Assembly: GCF_000013205.1 (NCBI RefSeq)
Contig: NC_007775.1
Span: 1,918,501 to 1,982,500, forward strand
Reading direction: 5' to 3'
Source of the DNA: Synechococcus sp. JA-3-3Ab
GTDB lineage: Bacteria > Cyanobacteriota > Cyanobacteriia > Thermostichales > Thermostichaceae
DNA: 64,000 nucleotides
Part shown: positions 1 to 8,877 of the stretch, piece after piece
Position numbering within the stretch: position 1 is the stretch's first letter
Layout of the letters: each line of letters opens with the position of its first letter
Made by a program: the position numbers and the translations under genes
Notes under the pieces: generated by a model
Told to the model about the DNA's origin: nothing
What the model saw: the letters and a program-made list of their open reading frames with translations, nothing else
The model's database searches: none

Positions 1-237
1 CCGGTGCCCGATGGCCGCCTCAAGGCTTTGGGAGAAATTTTTTACAACGATTACCAGCAGGCCCTTTGCGATTTGGTCGTAGATATTGTGCGGGAACAGC
101 GTCCTTTCGACTTCTTGCCCCCAGACGTCAACCGCTTTGCCCAGATCGCCCGGCGAGCCGACCTCACCCGTGAGCAGAAGTTTCAGATGGCTCTCGAGCT
201 GGCCAACCGCTACTACGAGCCCAGGGATCCCGAATAA
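1..237 (+). CDS. C-terminal part of an unidentified protein, cut by the window edge
   Basis: The reading frame is open from the first base and ends with TAA at 235-237, so about 78 residues are visible and the true start probably lies outside the window (a GTG at 4 is the only internal candidate near the edge). The visible part is soluble, helical-looking and charged, with a Tyr-rich stretch (IFYNDYQQ) and an acidic tail ending EPRDPE. I do not recognise a family. GGGATCCC at 224-231 overlaps the last codons. No function is proposed. Confidence 0.5.
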   Translation, partial: PVPDGRLKALGEIFYNDYQQALCDLVVDIVREQRPFDFLPPDVNRFAQIARRADLTREQKFQMALELANRYYEPRDPE

Positions 238-413
238 AATAACTTAACAAAAGCACGGTCTAGCGCTGGGAAAGCTTTGGGCTGGGCAAAGAGCAGTTGC
301 CTGGCTTTCGTCTATGGGACCCTTGAGGCGCAGGGATTCCATCCTAGGTTGAGCTTAGAGGGGGGATCCCCTCCCAGCCGCAGCAGGGCAAGTTGGTCTA
401 TCCGGACAGGCAA

Positions 414-1601
414 ATGTCAACCGGTTTGAAATTGCGCTGGTGCCACGATATTCGCGGGATCCCAGCATCTGCCTGGCAAGCGCTGCAGACGGAGCGCACC
501 TCTCCTTTTTTGGAGTACGAGTGGCTGCACAGCCTAGAAGCCTCCGGCTGTGCCAGCCGCAACACGGGGTGGTTGCCCTGTCACCTGTTGGTGGAGTCGG
601 ATGGGCAACTCATCGCCGCTGCCCCCTTGTATTTGAAAAGCCATAGCCAGGGCGAATTTGTCTTCGACCAAGAGTGGGCTGCGGTTGCCAACCAACTGGG
701 AGAACGCTACTACCCCAAGCTGATCGGCATGGCCCCTTTTACGCCGGCCACCGGCTATCGCATTCTCGTCCATCCCGACTACTCGGAAGCAGAGGTGTGG
801 CCGTCGATGCTGGCTGCTATCGATCGCTTCTGCCAGGACAATGATATTTCGCTGTTCAGCCTGCTCTATGTGGACTTAGACTGGCGGGCCCAACTGGAGG
901 CCGATGGATTGACTCCCCGAATTACCCACAACTACCAGTGGCACAATCCCGGCTATCGCTCTTACGAAGACTTTTTGAGCCAGTTCAACGCCAACCAGCG
1001 GCGCAACATCAAGCGAGAGCGGGCCGCCATGGAAAAAAGCGGCATAGAACTCAAGATCTACACCGGAGAGGAGATCACGCCGCGCCTTCTCTCTCTCATG
1101 TACGACTTTTACAGCAACACCTGCGCCCAATTTTGGAACTGGAGCAAATATCTCAACCGCCGCTTTTTCGAATCTCTCTATCCCAACTACCGGCAGCGGC
1201 TGGTGCTGGTGGCCGGGGAACGAAATACAGAAATTGTGGGGATGTCTTTTTGCGTCCGCAAAGGGGATCGCCTCTTTGGGCGCTACTGGGGCTGCCGAGA
1301 AGAGGTGAAGTTCTTGCACTTTAATGTGTGCTACTACGAGCCGATTGCCCTAGCCATCCGCGAAGGGATCCGCAACTTTGATCCCGGAGCTGGAGGATCC
1401 CACAAGATTCGGCGGGGATTTCCAGCCACTCCCGTGTATAGCTACCACCGTTTCTACCGCCCCAGGCTAAAGCAGGTGCTAATCCCCTATCTGAATCGCG
1501 TCAACCCTCTCATGTTGGCTGAGCTGGAGAGGGTAAATCAAAACGAGGTTCCCTTTCGAGAAGATATTCTACCCTCTCTGTCTACTCTTACGCGAGGTTA
1601 A
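414..1601 (+). CDS. FemAB-like GNAT-fold N-acyltransferase (COG3146 / DUF482 type)
   Basis: A soluble protein of about 395 residues. The order of conserved blocks matches the DUF482/COG3146 family: FLEYEWLHSLE near the N-terminus, LIAAAPLYLKSHS, the basic block FNANQRRNIKRERAAM in the middle, and near the C-terminus GRYWGC, HFNVCYYEPIALAI and FDPGAGGSHKIRRGF. The family is related to peptidoglycan FemABX acyltransferases, but the substrate is unknown. I prefer the ATG at 414; a TTG at 393 in the same frame would add seven residues. It converges on the response regulator that follows, with only 5 bp between stops. Confidence 0.8.
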   Translation: MSTGLKLRWCHDIRGIPASAWQALQTERTSPFLEYEWLHSLEASGCASRNTGWLPCHLLVESDGQLIAAAPLYLKSHSQGEFVFDQEWAAVANQLGERYYPKLIGMAPFTPATGYRILVHPDYSEAEVWPSMLAAIDRFCQDNDISLFSLLYVDLDWRAQLEADGLTPRITHNYQWHNPGYRSYEDFLSQFNANQRRNIKRERAAMEKSGIELKIYTGEEITPRLLSLMYDFYSNTCAQFWNWSKYLNRRFFESLYPNYRQRLVLVAGERNTEIVGMSFCVRKGDRLFGRYWGCREEVKFLHFNVCYYEPIALAIREGIRNFDPGAGGSHKIRRGFPATPVYSYHRFYRPRLKQVLIPYLNRVNPLMLAELERVNQNEVPFREDILPSLSTLTRG

Positions 1602-1606
1602 ATGAA

Positions 1607-2281
1607 CTACCACTGGATAAGCTTTTTCTGAACGGCTGCCATACACATGGCAACGCGAGCGTTGATCTCATCTTCAGAGCCAAAGATATCCAGTTTCTCT
1701 TTGAGCCTTTGAATACAGTTTTGTACGGTTTTTTTGCTCGTGTGAATGCGGTCGGCGATGGCCTGGTCGGTGAGGGCCTCTTTGCAGAGCAGGTTCAAGA
1801 CCTCGATTTCCCGCTCCGTCAGCTTTGTTAAGCCGCGCAACTCTCGCGGCATGCGCAATTCCCCATTGAGGGCACTTTTGGCTCCTTCCAAGAAGACACT
1901 GCGCCGCTCCATTTTGTTGACGGCGGCAAATCCGCCCTGGTGCTTGCTGATTAGGCCCACCAGGGGAGTTAGCAGCAGCGGCTCGCTGGAATAAACCATC
2001 ACGTTCAGGGTGGGGTAGTTCTCGAAAATATGGCGCAAGAACTCTAGGCCCGGCTCGGCAGACTGTTCGCCGCTGGTTTGGCCGTAGAGCAAGTCGGCTA
2101 CTACCAAGTCCGGCTGTTCCCGCTGCAGGCGCAGGATGGCGTCCATCGGGTTGGAGACTGTGATGCACTGAGCATCGGCTGCAAGCCGTTGCAGCCATTC
2201 GCAATTGTTTTGGGCAACCTCGGGATGATCCTCGACAATCAAGAACTTGAGCGGGGCAGTTCGGCTCTCGACCTCAAACAT
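1607..2281 (-). CDS. NarL/LuxR-type two-component response regulator
   Basis: 224 residues with two domains. The receiver domain (about 11-130) has the acidic pair E17-D18, the likely phosphoacceptor D63 in VVADLLYG and the conserved lysine K123 in VNKMERR. The C-terminal LuxR-type helix-turn-helix (about 152-215) has LTEREIEVLNLL and AIADRIHTSKKTVQNCI. It should bind DNA when phosphorylated. No histidine kinase lies next to it, so its partner and targets cannot be read from the context. The start ATG is at 2279-2281, and about 160 bp separate it from the divergent rhomboid gene. Confidence 0.9.
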   Translation of the reverse strand: MFEVESRTAPLKFLIVEDHPEVAQNNCEWLQRLAADAQCITVSNPMDAILRLQREQPDLVVADLLYGQTSGEQSAEPGLEFLRHIFENYPTLNVMVYSSEPLLLTPLVGLISKHQGGFAAVNKMERRSVFLEGAKSALNGELRMPRELRGLTKLTEREIEVLNLLCKEALTDQAIADRIHTSKKTVQNCIQRLKEKLDIFGSEDEINARVAMCMAAVQKKLIQW

Positions 2282-2441
2282 CGATCCACTCCTCCAAATC
2301 CAGCGTCGGCTGCGGGGGGACGGCCAAAACCCCTTTGCAGTTTAGGGATCCCACCGACAAACTACCCTAGTGTAGCCCCAAGTTGGGCCTGAGAAGGCGC
2401 AGCAGGGTAGGCTAGAGGGTGATGTTAACCGGATCCCGACT

Positions 2442-3188
2442 GTGGTACCCCTGCAAGATCGCAACCCAACCACCCGCACTGCCTACGTTACCTATGCTTT
2501 GGTGCTTATCAACATCCTGGTTTTTGTGTATGAGCTTACCCTATCACCGCAAGAGCTGGCGGCTTTCTTCCGAGAGTGGGCAGTGGTGCCAGCGGAACTG
2601 ACCGCCAGCTTTCGGGGGGAGGCCACCTCTTCGCTGCGCCCCGAATGGGTAACGCTATTTACCTCGCAATTTTTGCACGGGGGCTTTTTGCATCTTGGCG
2701 GCAACATGCTCTTTTTGTGGGTTTTCGGCAACAATGTTGAGGATCGCTTGGGGCATGTGCGCTACCTCATTTTTTACCTAACTTGTGGAGCCTTGGCCGC
2801 CCTAACCCAGTGGTTTTTCGATATGGAATCCACCATTCCTTCGCTGGGGGCAAGTGGGGCCATTGCCGGGGTGTTGGGAGCTTATATCTTGCGTTTCCCG
2901 CGAGCTGAGATCCTGACTTTGGTACCCCTGGGCATTTTTATCACAACCGTCTACGTTCCCGCCTGGGTGTTTTTGGGTTTTTGGTTTGTACAGCAGGCGT
3001 TTTACGGCATCGCCAGCCTGCAGACGCCCACCAACATCGGCATGCAGGGGGGAGGGATCGCCTACTGGGCCCACGCGGGCGGCTTTGTGTTTGGGGCCAT
3101 CTTGGGGCCGCTGATGGGGTTATTTTCTGGCAAAAGCCCTTATGACCGCCAAGCCGCTTGGCGACAGCCCGACAGGGACCTGTTCTGA
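2442..3188 (+). CDS. Rhomboid-family intramembrane serine protease
   Basis: 248 residues with about six hydrophobic segments. The catalytic dyad is visible: Ser138 in the GASG loop and His211 in YWAHAGGFVFG. The oxyanion-side Asn88 lies in HLGGNMLFLWVFG, after the usual H-G-G-F-x-H-L block. A long loop between the first two membrane segments (about 35-70) is typical of bacterial rhomboids of this type. It cleaves membrane proteins within or near the bilayer; the substrate is unknown. The start is a GTG at 2442. The gene is followed after about 50 bp by the Uma2-type gene on the same strand. Confidence 0.9.
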   Translation: MVPLQDRNPTTRTAYVTYALVLINILVFVYELTLSPQELAAFFREWAVVPAELTASFRGEATSSLRPEWVTLFTSQFLHGGFLHLGGNMLFLWVFGNNVEDRLGHVRYLIFYLTCGALAALTQWFFDMESTIPSLGASGAIAGVLGAYILRFPRAEILTLVPLGIFITTVYVPAWVFLGFWFVQQAFYGIASLQTPTNIGMQGGGIAYWAHAGGFVFGAILGPLMGLFSGKSPYDRQAAWRQPDRDLF

Positions 3189-3238
3189 TTGAACCTCAAT
3201 CCTTTTTGTGTCAGAGACCAACTTGAGAGGAGGAAATC

Positions 3239-3880
3239 ATGGTTCGTCTGTCTGCCAAGCCCCTAACCCTGGAAGAGTTTCTGCAGCAGCCAGAAGCTCA
3301 ACCCGCCAGTGAATTCATCGAGGGAGAGATCATCCAGAAGCCCATGCCACAGGGAAAGCACAGCCTACTCCAGGGGGAGCTAACTTCTTTTATCAACGCA
3401 AACCTCAAACCCAAACGCCTCGGGTGGGCATTTCCAGAGTTGCGCTGCACTTTTGCCGGCTATGCGATTGTGCCCGATATTTCTGTGATCGCCTGGGATC
3501 GGATCCCTGTGGATGAAGATGGCACCATTCAAAATCTCATTCCCTTTTGCCCAGATTGGATGATCGAGATTCTCTCTCCCGATCAAAACCAAGTGAAGCT
3601 GGTCAAAAAAATCTTGATCGGCTTGGCCCACGGCTGCCAGATGGGGTGGATCGTAGCTCCCGAAGAAAGGCTCGTTTTCGCCTACCCTGCCGGACAGCAG
3701 CCAACCGTGCATGAGGATCCGCAAGAGCTGATCCCCGTTCCCGCGTTTGCCCAAGGGATCCAACTGACGGTCGAAACGTTGTTTGGTTGGATGCGGGTTC
3801 GAGCTGACGAGAGCGGCAAGCACAGCGGAGATGCACAGGCGGGGCACTCGCCTAACCCCAGCCCTTCCGGTGCCCAGTGA
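3239..3880 (+). CDS. Uma2-family (DUF820) predicted nuclease-fold protein
   Basis: 213 residues. The PD-(D/E)XK-like core is recognisable: FIEGEIIQKP at 22-31, VPDISVIAW with the metal-binding Asp, and WMIEILSP with the acidic residue on the next strand. Uma2 proteins are very numerous in cyanobacteria and are thought to be nuclease-related, but their job is unproven. The stretch after the ILSP strand (LVKKILIGLAHGCQMGWIVAP) departs from the more usual K-x-x-x-Y-x-x-x-G form, so the active site may be altered. A strong Shine-Dalgarno AGGAGGA precedes the ATG. The IS element starts about 70 bp downstream. Confidence 0.8.
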   Translation: MVRLSAKPLTLEEFLQQPEAQPASEFIEGEIIQKPMPQGKHSLLQGELTSFINANLKPKRLGWAFPELRCTFAGYAIVPDISVIAWDRIPVDEDGTIQNLIPFCPDWMIEILSPDQNQVKLVKKILIGLAHGCQMGWIVAPEERLVFAYPAGQQPTVHEDPQELIPVPAFAQGIQLTVETLFGWMRVRADESGKHSGDAQAGHSPNPSPSGAQ

Positions 3881-4039
3881 GAAAAAAGCCGAGACCGGCT
3901 GGACCAGTGGCACGCCTTGCTGACAAGCTGCCCCAGCCTCCCTCGCCTCCATCAGAACCTCCGGGGTACTCCCGCCACAGCGCAGCTTGGCGGGATGGGG
4001 GATAGGCGGTGAGACGAAGGGGTTCAATGCCCCTGAGTC

Positions 4040-4447
4040 TCACAATCTGGGCGTTGCCTGCTGCTCGACATACTTCTTCAACTCCTCAACGGTGACCCCA
4101 CCACAAGAGGCAACAAAATAGGCCCCTGTCCAAAATACAGGCTTGCTGTAGAACCGTGCCACCTCTGTGGCGAACTCTTTGCGAATCAACCGGCTGGAGA
4201 CTGTTTTCAGGTTGTTCACCAGCTTCGAGACCTGAACATCCGGCGGAAAACTCACCAACAGATGCACATGATCCGCCTCACCGTTGAACTCCACCAAGGA
4301 ACAGCGCCACTTTTGGCAGGTCGCTCGAAATATATCTTCCAGCCTCTGCAACATTGGAGCAGTTATCACCCGACGACGGTACTTTGTCACCAGCACCAAG
4401 TGGATTTGTAGGCTGTAAACAGAACGATGGCCTATGTTGTAGCTCAT
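4040..4447 (-). CDS. tnpA: IS200/IS605 TnpA, Y1 (HUH) single-strand transposase
   Basis: 135 residues from ATG 4445-4447. The HUH metal-binding motif is DHVHLL and the nucleophilic tyrosine is in KKYVEQQ near the C-terminus; the N-terminal block VLVTKYRRRVI is also typical. It cuts and joins single-stranded DNA at the hairpin ends of the element. A longer frame runs back towards 4516 but would overlap tnpB, and its extra residues are not family-like, so the internal ATG is chosen. Only 24 bp separate its start from the divergent tnpB start. All catalytic residues are present, so this copy could move itself and its relatives. Confidence 0.93.
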   Translation of the reverse strand: MSYNIGHRSVYSLQIHLVLVTKYRRRVITAPMLQRLEDIFRATCQKWRCSLVEFNGEADHVHLLVSFPPDVQVSKLVNNLKTVSSRLIRKEFATEVARFYSKPVFWTGAYFVASCGGVTVEELKKYVEQQATPRL

Positions 4448-4471
4448 TGCGCTAAATGCTAGAACCGTCTC

Positions 4472-5713
4472 ATGATTATCACCTACGAGTACCGGATCCT
4501 GCCCAGCGACGACCAAGCCGCTCTGATGACCGAGTGGCTGGAATTGTTGCGGCGGCAGTGGAACGACGCTCTGGGGCAGAGACTGGATTGGCTGACCGCA
4601 ACCCGTTGTCCAATTGACCGCTGCAGCCTTGTCTCTTGTCCGTTGCCTGTGTCAGAACCCCCGCTGGAGCCGAATTATTATCGGCAGGCGGGATCCCTCA
4701 AACAAATCAAGCAACTGTTCCCGGCCTACCGGGGCATTTACGCCGAGGTGCTGCAGCAAAACTTGATGCGGCTGGACAAGGCGTGGAAAGCGTGGCGGGA
4801 GCCGGATAGCACAGGCAAGCGGCGGGGGCGGCCCCGCTTCAAAAAAGCGGGGGAGTTGAGATCCTTCACATTCCCCCGCATCAATTGCCCCAAGGCGGGA
4901 GCGCATCTGGAAGGGGAGACTCTGCGGCTGAGCAAGATTGGCTCGCTGCCTGTGGTGCTGCACCGCCCCTTGCCGGAGGGGTTCGCGCCCAAAACCTGCA
5001 CAGTGGTGCGCAAGGCCGATGGGTGGTATGTCTGCATCACCTTGGAGGACAAAAGCGTTCCTCTCCCAGAGCCTGTGCCGATCAAAAAGGCGGTGGGCAT
5101 TGATGTGGGATTGGATAGGTTTCTCACCACCAGCGATGGGGAGGTGGTGCCTATCCCGCGGCACTACCGCCAAGCTCAAAAGCACTTGGCCCGACAGCAG
5201 CGGCAACTGAGCCGCAAAGTGAAGGGGTCCGCCAACTGGAAGAGACAAGCCACGAAAGTTGCTTGTTTGCAGTTGCACGTTGCCCGACAACGCAAAGCGT
5301 TCCACTACCAAGTGGCGCACTGGCTGGTGGGGCAATACGACCTGTTGGTGGTGGAGGATCTCAACGTCCGAGGGCTGGCACGGACTCGGTTGGCTAAATC
5401 GATTTTGGATGCGGCTTGGGGACGATTTCTCGACATTCTGACAGCAGTGGCGGTCAAACGCGGCAAACAGGTGTTGAGAGTGGATCCCCGTGGTACGTCC
5501 CAAAATTGTTGTGTTTGTGAGGAGCGTGTTCCCAAGGCCTTGTCGGAACGGGTGCATGATTGCCCCCGTTGCGGGTCGTGGGACAGAGACTTGAACGCTG
5601 CTATCGAGATTTTGAAGCGTGGACTCAGGTCCCCCCGTATACGGGGGGATATAGGGGGGCGGTGGGACTGCCGCTCTCTGGCTGTGGAGGATCCTGGTTT
5701 ACCAGTCCGTTGA
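4472..5713 (+). CDS. tnpB: IS605-family TnpB, RNA-guided nuclease (C-terminus altered by a 29-bp insertion)
   Basis: 413 residues. The RuvC residues are visible: Asp in GIDVGLDRF, Glu in VVEDLNVRGL, and Asp in SWDRDLNAAIEIL. The zinc finger pairs CCVC and CPRC lie just before the last motif. TnpB cuts DNA guided by an RNA made from the element's right end. After the last RuvC motif a 29-bp palindromic insertion (5630-5658) shifts the frame, so the last 26 or so residues differ from the tail of the copy at 50762-52033. All catalytic parts lie upstream of the insertion, so activity may survive. Confidence 0.93.
   Translation: MIITYEYRILPSDDQAALMTEWLELLRRQWNDALGQRLDWLTATRCPIDRCSLVSCPLPVSEPPLEPNYYRQAGSLKQIKQLFPAYRGIYAEVLQQNLMRLDKAWKAWREPDSTGKRRGRPRFKKAGELRSFTFPRINCPKAGAHLEGETLRLSKIGSLPVVLHRPLPEGFAPKTCTVVRKADGWYVCITLEDKSVPLPEPVPIKKAVGIDVGLDRFLTTSDGEVVPIPRHYRQAQKHLARQQRQLSRKVKGSANWKRQATKVACLQLHVARQRKAFHYQVAHWLVGQYDLLVVEDLNVRGLARTRLAKSILDAAWGRFLDILTAVAVKRGKQVLRVDPRGTSQNCCVCEERVPKALSERVHDCPRCGSWDRDLNAAIEILKRGLRSPRIRGDIGGRWDCRSLAVEDPGLPVR
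5630..5658. repeat. 29-bp GTATAC-centred palindromic element inserted in tnpB
   Basis: The core CCCCCCGTATACGGGGGG is a perfect 18-bp palindrome, followed by ATATA and another G-run. The second IS copy runs straight from GGACTCAGG into GCGGTGGG at the equivalent point (about 51920), so this block is a clean 29-bp insertion here, or a precise loss there. Closely related blocks occur at 48265-48294 and 22569-22598. No target duplication longer than a base or two can be seen because both flanks are G-rich. Confidence 0.85.
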
Positions 5714-5744
5714 AGCAGCAACTCCGGGAAGTGATTCTCGGAAG

Positions 5745-5778
5745 CTCCCGTCTACAGCCCGTCAGGGCTTAGCGGGAG
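5745..5778 (+). ncRNA. Right-end hairpin of IS copy 1; likely 3' scaffold of the TnpB guide RNA
   Basis: Two nested stems: CTCCCG 5745-5750 with CGGGAG 5773-5778, and AGCCC 5756-5760 with GGGCT 5765-5769 closing a GTCA tetraloop. In IS605 elements the right end is both the transposase substrate and the 3' part of the omega RNA; the bases just outside the element (from 5789) would form the guide. Here those bases are the antisense of the last codons of ndhD. RNA production is inferred from the family, not seen. Confidence 0.55.
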
Positions 5779-5789
5779 AGGATGTCACT

Positions 5790-7397
5790 TCAGTCGGCGC
5801 TGTAGAGAGCAGGAGCTTGGGCAACCGTCGCTCCAATAGAGGAGAGTTCTTGGCGCAGCAGCGCCACCAGGGCATTGGTGGACTGGTCGTAGAGGCTAGT
5901 GACCAGCTTGGGATAGAGCCCAATGCCGATGATGGGGATCAGCAGGCAGGCGATGATGAACACCTCCCGCGGCTCGGCATCCACCAGTTCCTCGTGTTCG
6001 GTCAGCTCTTTGTTTTCCGGGCCAAAGAAGATCTGCCGCAACATCGACAGCAGGTAGATAGGAGTCAGGATCACCCCAACCGCCGCCAGAAAGACCACCA
6101 CCAGCCGGAAGGGGAGGGAGTAGGCATCGGTGGTGGCCATGCCGATGAACACCATCAGCTCCGCCACAAAGCCGCTCATCCCCGGCAGAGCCAGAGAGGC
6201 CAGCGAGCAAGCGGTGAACATGGAGAAAATCTTGGGCATCTTCAGGCCGACGCCGCCCATTTCCTCCAGCTCCAGCGTGTGGGTGCGGTCGTAGGTGGCC
6301 CCCACCAAGAAGAACAGGCTGGCCCCGATCAGCCCGTGGGAGATCATCTGCAGCATGGCGCCGCTCATGCCGATTTCGGTCAGGGATCCGATCCCGATGA
6401 GGACAAAGCCCATGTGGCTGATGGAAGAGTAGGCGATCTTGCGCTTGAGGTTGCGCTGGGCAAAGGAGGTAAGGGCGGCAAAGATGATGTTCACCACCCC
6501 CAGCACGATCAGCACCGGCGCAAAGTAGAGGTGGGCATCCGGCAGCATGCCCACATTCATGCGCATCAGGGCATAGCCCCCCATCTTAAGCAAGATCCCG
6601 GCCAGCAACATGTGAACCGGCGCCGTGGCTTCGCCGTGGGCATCGGGCAGCCAGGTGTGCAAAGGGAAGACGGGCAGCTTCACCCCGTAGGCGATGAGGA
6701 AGGCCCCATACAGCAGCAATTGGAAGCTCAGCGGATAGGCCTTGTGGGCCAGATCCGTCATGTCAAAGCTGATGGGATCCCCGTAGAAGGCCATGGCCAG
6801 GCCCGCCACCAGGATAAACAGGGAGCTGAGGGCGGTGTAGAGAATGAACTTGGTGGCCGCATAGAGGCGGTTGTACCCCCCCCAAATGGAGAGGAGCAAA
6901 TACACCGGGATCAGCTCCAGCTCCCACATCAGGAAGAAGAGCAACATGTCCTGCACGGCGAACACCCCGATCTGCCCGCCGTACATGGCCAACATCAGAA
7001 AATAAAACAGGCGCGGCTTGAGGGTGACCGGCCAGGCGGCCAAGATGGCAAGCGTGGTCACAAAAGCCGTGAGCAGGATCAGCGGCATGGAAAGGCCATC
7101 GGCCCCCACCGACCAGCTCAGCCCCACCTGCGGCACCCAGGTGTAGCGCTCCAGCAGTTGTAAGCTTGTCTGGCTGGGGTCATAGCCGACATAGAAGCCA
7201 GCCAGCAAAATGAGCAGGTCGGTAACCGCGATGAAGAGGGCAAACCAGCGAACCCGTTCTGCCAACTTTTGCGCGTAGACCCGGGTAGTGGGATCCCCAG
7301 CGGGCGCCGGGATCAAGGGGATGAAGAGGGCGGCCACCACCGGATAGACGATGACCGTGGTCAGCCAGGGAAACTCGTGCAAGCTGGGCAGCGCCAT
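5790..7397 (-). CDS. ndhD: NAD(P)H-quinone oxidoreductase chain 4 (NdhD / NuoM-like)
   Basis: 535 residues, almost entirely membrane-spanning (about 14 helices), the normal length for NdhD. Diagnostic blocks include [13 protein letters not shown], with the Glu of the antiporter-like core, [20 protein letters not shown], and [19 protein letters not shown]. It is a proton-pumping subunit of thylakoid NDH-1, used in respiration and cyclic electron flow. Unlike many cyanobacteria, no ndhF lies beside it. The stop codon (5790-5792) is one base from the right end of the IS element, so the transposon sits at the very end of the gene without touching it. Confidence 0.95.
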   Translation of the reverse strand: MALPSLHEFPWLTTVIVYPVVAALFIPLIPAPAGDPTTRVYAQKLAERVRWFALFIAVTDLLILLAGFYVGYDPSQTSLQLLERYTWVPQVGLSWSVGADGLSMPLILLTAFVTTLAILAAWPVTLKPRLFYFLMLAMYGGQIGVFAVQDMLLFFLMWELELIPVYLLLSIWGGYNRLYAATKFILYTALSSLFILVAGLAMAFYGDPISFDMTDLAHKAYPLSFQLLLYGAFLIAYGVKLPVFPLHTWLPDAHGEATAPVHMLLAGILLKMGGYALMRMNVGMLPDAHLYFAPVLIVLGVVNIIFAALTSFAQRNLKRKIAYSSISHMGFVLIGIGSLTEIGMSGAMLQMISHGLIGASLFFLVGATYDRTHTLELEEMGGVGLKMPKIFSMFTACSLASLALPGMSGFVAELMVFIGMATTDAYSLPFRLVVVFLAAVGVILTPIYLLSMLRQIFFGPENKELTEHEELVDAEPREVFIIACLLIPIIGIGLYPKLVTSLYDQSTNALVALLRQELSSIGATVAQAPALYSAD

Positions 7398-7766
7398 GAA
7401 GATAACCTCGTTACGCTAAGTTCATACCACACCCTTCCAGGGGGATTGCCGTCGGCTACAGCCAACAGCCTTTTACCAGAATCGCTCCTGAGTATCTCTG
7501 CTCAGCAAACCTCCAGAACTATCTTAAGGCTCTTTACCTAGTTTGCCGGGATCCCTGGCCGGGCTCGACCAGGACTCAAGCATTGACCTGGTCATCAAAC
7601 CTGGCTATTAGAAACCTCATCACCTGGCCCCCGGCTAGCCGACCCTGCGCAATTGCGCCTGGACAGGACTGCCGCTGTTGGATAACAGTAGAAATAGTAC
7701 TTAACAACCAAGCCAGGTCCGCCCTTGGCGGGCGGTGAGGGGAGCCTCTGGGGGAAGCTTTGAAGT
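7398..7766. other. Intergenic region between divergent ndhD and the deaminase gene
   Basis: No convincing gene. A 65-codon minus-strand frame (7576-7773) has low-complexity composition, overlaps the deaminase start and is rejected. The region must hold promoters for both divergent genes. A GC-rich inverted repeat (CCGCCC ... GGGCGG) lies around 7710-7740, close to the deaminase start, and one GGGATCCC copy near 7550. No operator I can name is visible. Confidence 0.5.
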
Positions 7767-8801
7767 ATGGCACTGCATGCGGAGTTACACCGCCACCTAG
7801 GCGGTTCGGTCGTTCCTAGGATTTTGTGGCGCTACCTGCATCGCCAGGGATCCCCTCTGGCAGCACGCTTTCCTGACTACGCCGAGTTTGAGGAGTTCTA
7901 CACCCGCCCGCGCAACACCCTTGAAGATTACTTGGAGCTGCACACGCTAGTGGAACAGGTGCAAACCCTGGAAAGCTTACCTTATTTCATCTACCGTCTG
8001 CTGCGGGGGGCCTATGTTTTTGAGGATTTGGCCTATCTAGAGATTCGCTACACCCCCTATCTGCGCACAGATCCCAGCTTGGACGAGGCGGATCGCCTCA
8101 AGCAGATGCGCCAAGTTATCGAAACGGTAGGGCAAGCCAGCCAGCAGCGGGAATATCCCATCGTCACCACCCAGATTGTGTGTTTGCACTCCCGCCTGCC
8201 CAGCCATATCAACCGCGCCATGGTGGAGGCCGCCGCCGAGTCCGAATACGTGTCTGCCATCGACCTGGCGGGGGGAGATAAGGCCTACGGCGAACGCATG
8301 GACGAGTGGATTGAGCTGTTCAAATATGCCCTGGCCCGTGGCCTCAAAACCACTGCCCATCTCTATGAGACTTTGGATGGCTGTTACCCAGAGCTGCTGC
8401 CCTATGTCTCGCGGATTGGCCACGGGATCCAGATCCCTCTCCACTACCCAGAGCTGCTGCCAGAGCTGGCGCGGCGCGGCCAATGCCTGGAGGTCTGTCC
8501 CACCACTTACCTGAAGACGGGGACGCTGCCCAGCTTGGAGCCCCTCAAAATCGTCTTCGACCGCTGCTTTGACGCGGGGGTAGATATCGCCATCTGCACC
8601 GACAACGCCGGCCTGCACAACGTGCGCCTGCCGTTTGAGTACGAAAACTTGCTCACGCACGACATTATCGATTTCGACCAGCTCAAGCGCTGTCAGGAGG
8701 CGGCTTTTCGTCACGCTTTTGCCTGGCCCTACAAGGAGCACCCCGCCTCGTTGCTGTCGGAGCTGCAGCAGTCAGCCTCGAAGTCCCTAGTTCCCCTCTG
8801 A
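7767..8801 (+). CDS. Adenosine deaminase-family amidohydrolase
   Basis: 344 residues, the usual size for bacterial adenosine deaminases. The N-terminus gives the zinc-binding HAELHRHLGGS. Later blocks fit the family: AIDLAGGDK, HLYETLDG (the H-x-x-E region), IGHGIQIP, EVCPTTYLKTG, and ICTDNAGLHN with the catalytic-site Asp. The family covers adenosine, adenine and aminodeoxyfutalosine deaminases; the ICTDNAG form in place of the usual TDDP and the divergent ECCPTSN-like block leave the substrate open. It most likely acts on a purine (nucleoside) in the cytoplasm. Confidence 0.82.
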   Translation: MALHAELHRHLGGSVVPRILWRYLHRQGSPLAARFPDYAEFEEFYTRPRNTLEDYLELHTLVEQVQTLESLPYFIYRLLRGAYVFEDLAYLEIRYTPYLRTDPSLDEADRLKQMRQVIETVGQASQQREYPIVTTQIVCLHSRLPSHINRAMVEAAAESEYVSAIDLAGGDKAYGERMDEWIELFKYALARGLKTTAHLYETLDGCYPELLPYVSRIGHGIQIPLHYPELLPELARRGQCLEVCPTTYLKTGTLPSLEPLKIVFDRCFDAGVDIAICTDNAGLHNVRLPFEYENLLTHDIIDFDQLKRCQEAAFRHAFAWPYKEHPASLLSELQQSASKSLVPL

Positions 8802-8877
8802 GAGGGGCAAACAGGACTTTGCTTGACATTTCCGCCGCCAGACTTGGTCGCGCTTGCCCGGCGAGGGCTGGCGCAGG

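Larger units (their letters stand above)
3949..5788. mobile_element. IS200/IS605-family insertion sequence, copy 1 (tnpA and tnpB divergent)
   Basis: The boundaries come from comparison with the near-identical copy at 50240-52049: identity starts at CCATCAG and stops after GGATGTCAC. The element is about 1840 bp, with divergently transcribed tnpA (minus) and tnpB (plus). There are no terminal inverted repeats, as expected for this family. The left end has a hairpin (CCCGCCA 3971-3977 / TGGCGGG 3988-3994) and the right end another (5745-5778). It differs from copy 2 by a 29-bp insertion, a 1-bp indel and a small number of substitutions. It sits exactly between the Uma2 gene and ndhD. Confidence 0.92.

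Noticed and set aside
5817-7163. Long open frame (448 codons) on the plus strand opposite ndhD
   Set aside because: It is rich in His, Gln, Gly and Asp in the way antisense frames of hydrophobic genes are, has no family features, and lies wholly inside the clear ndhD gene.
7576-7773. 65-codon minus-strand frame before the deaminase
   Set aside because: Low complexity, overlaps the deaminase start, no ribosome-binding site.
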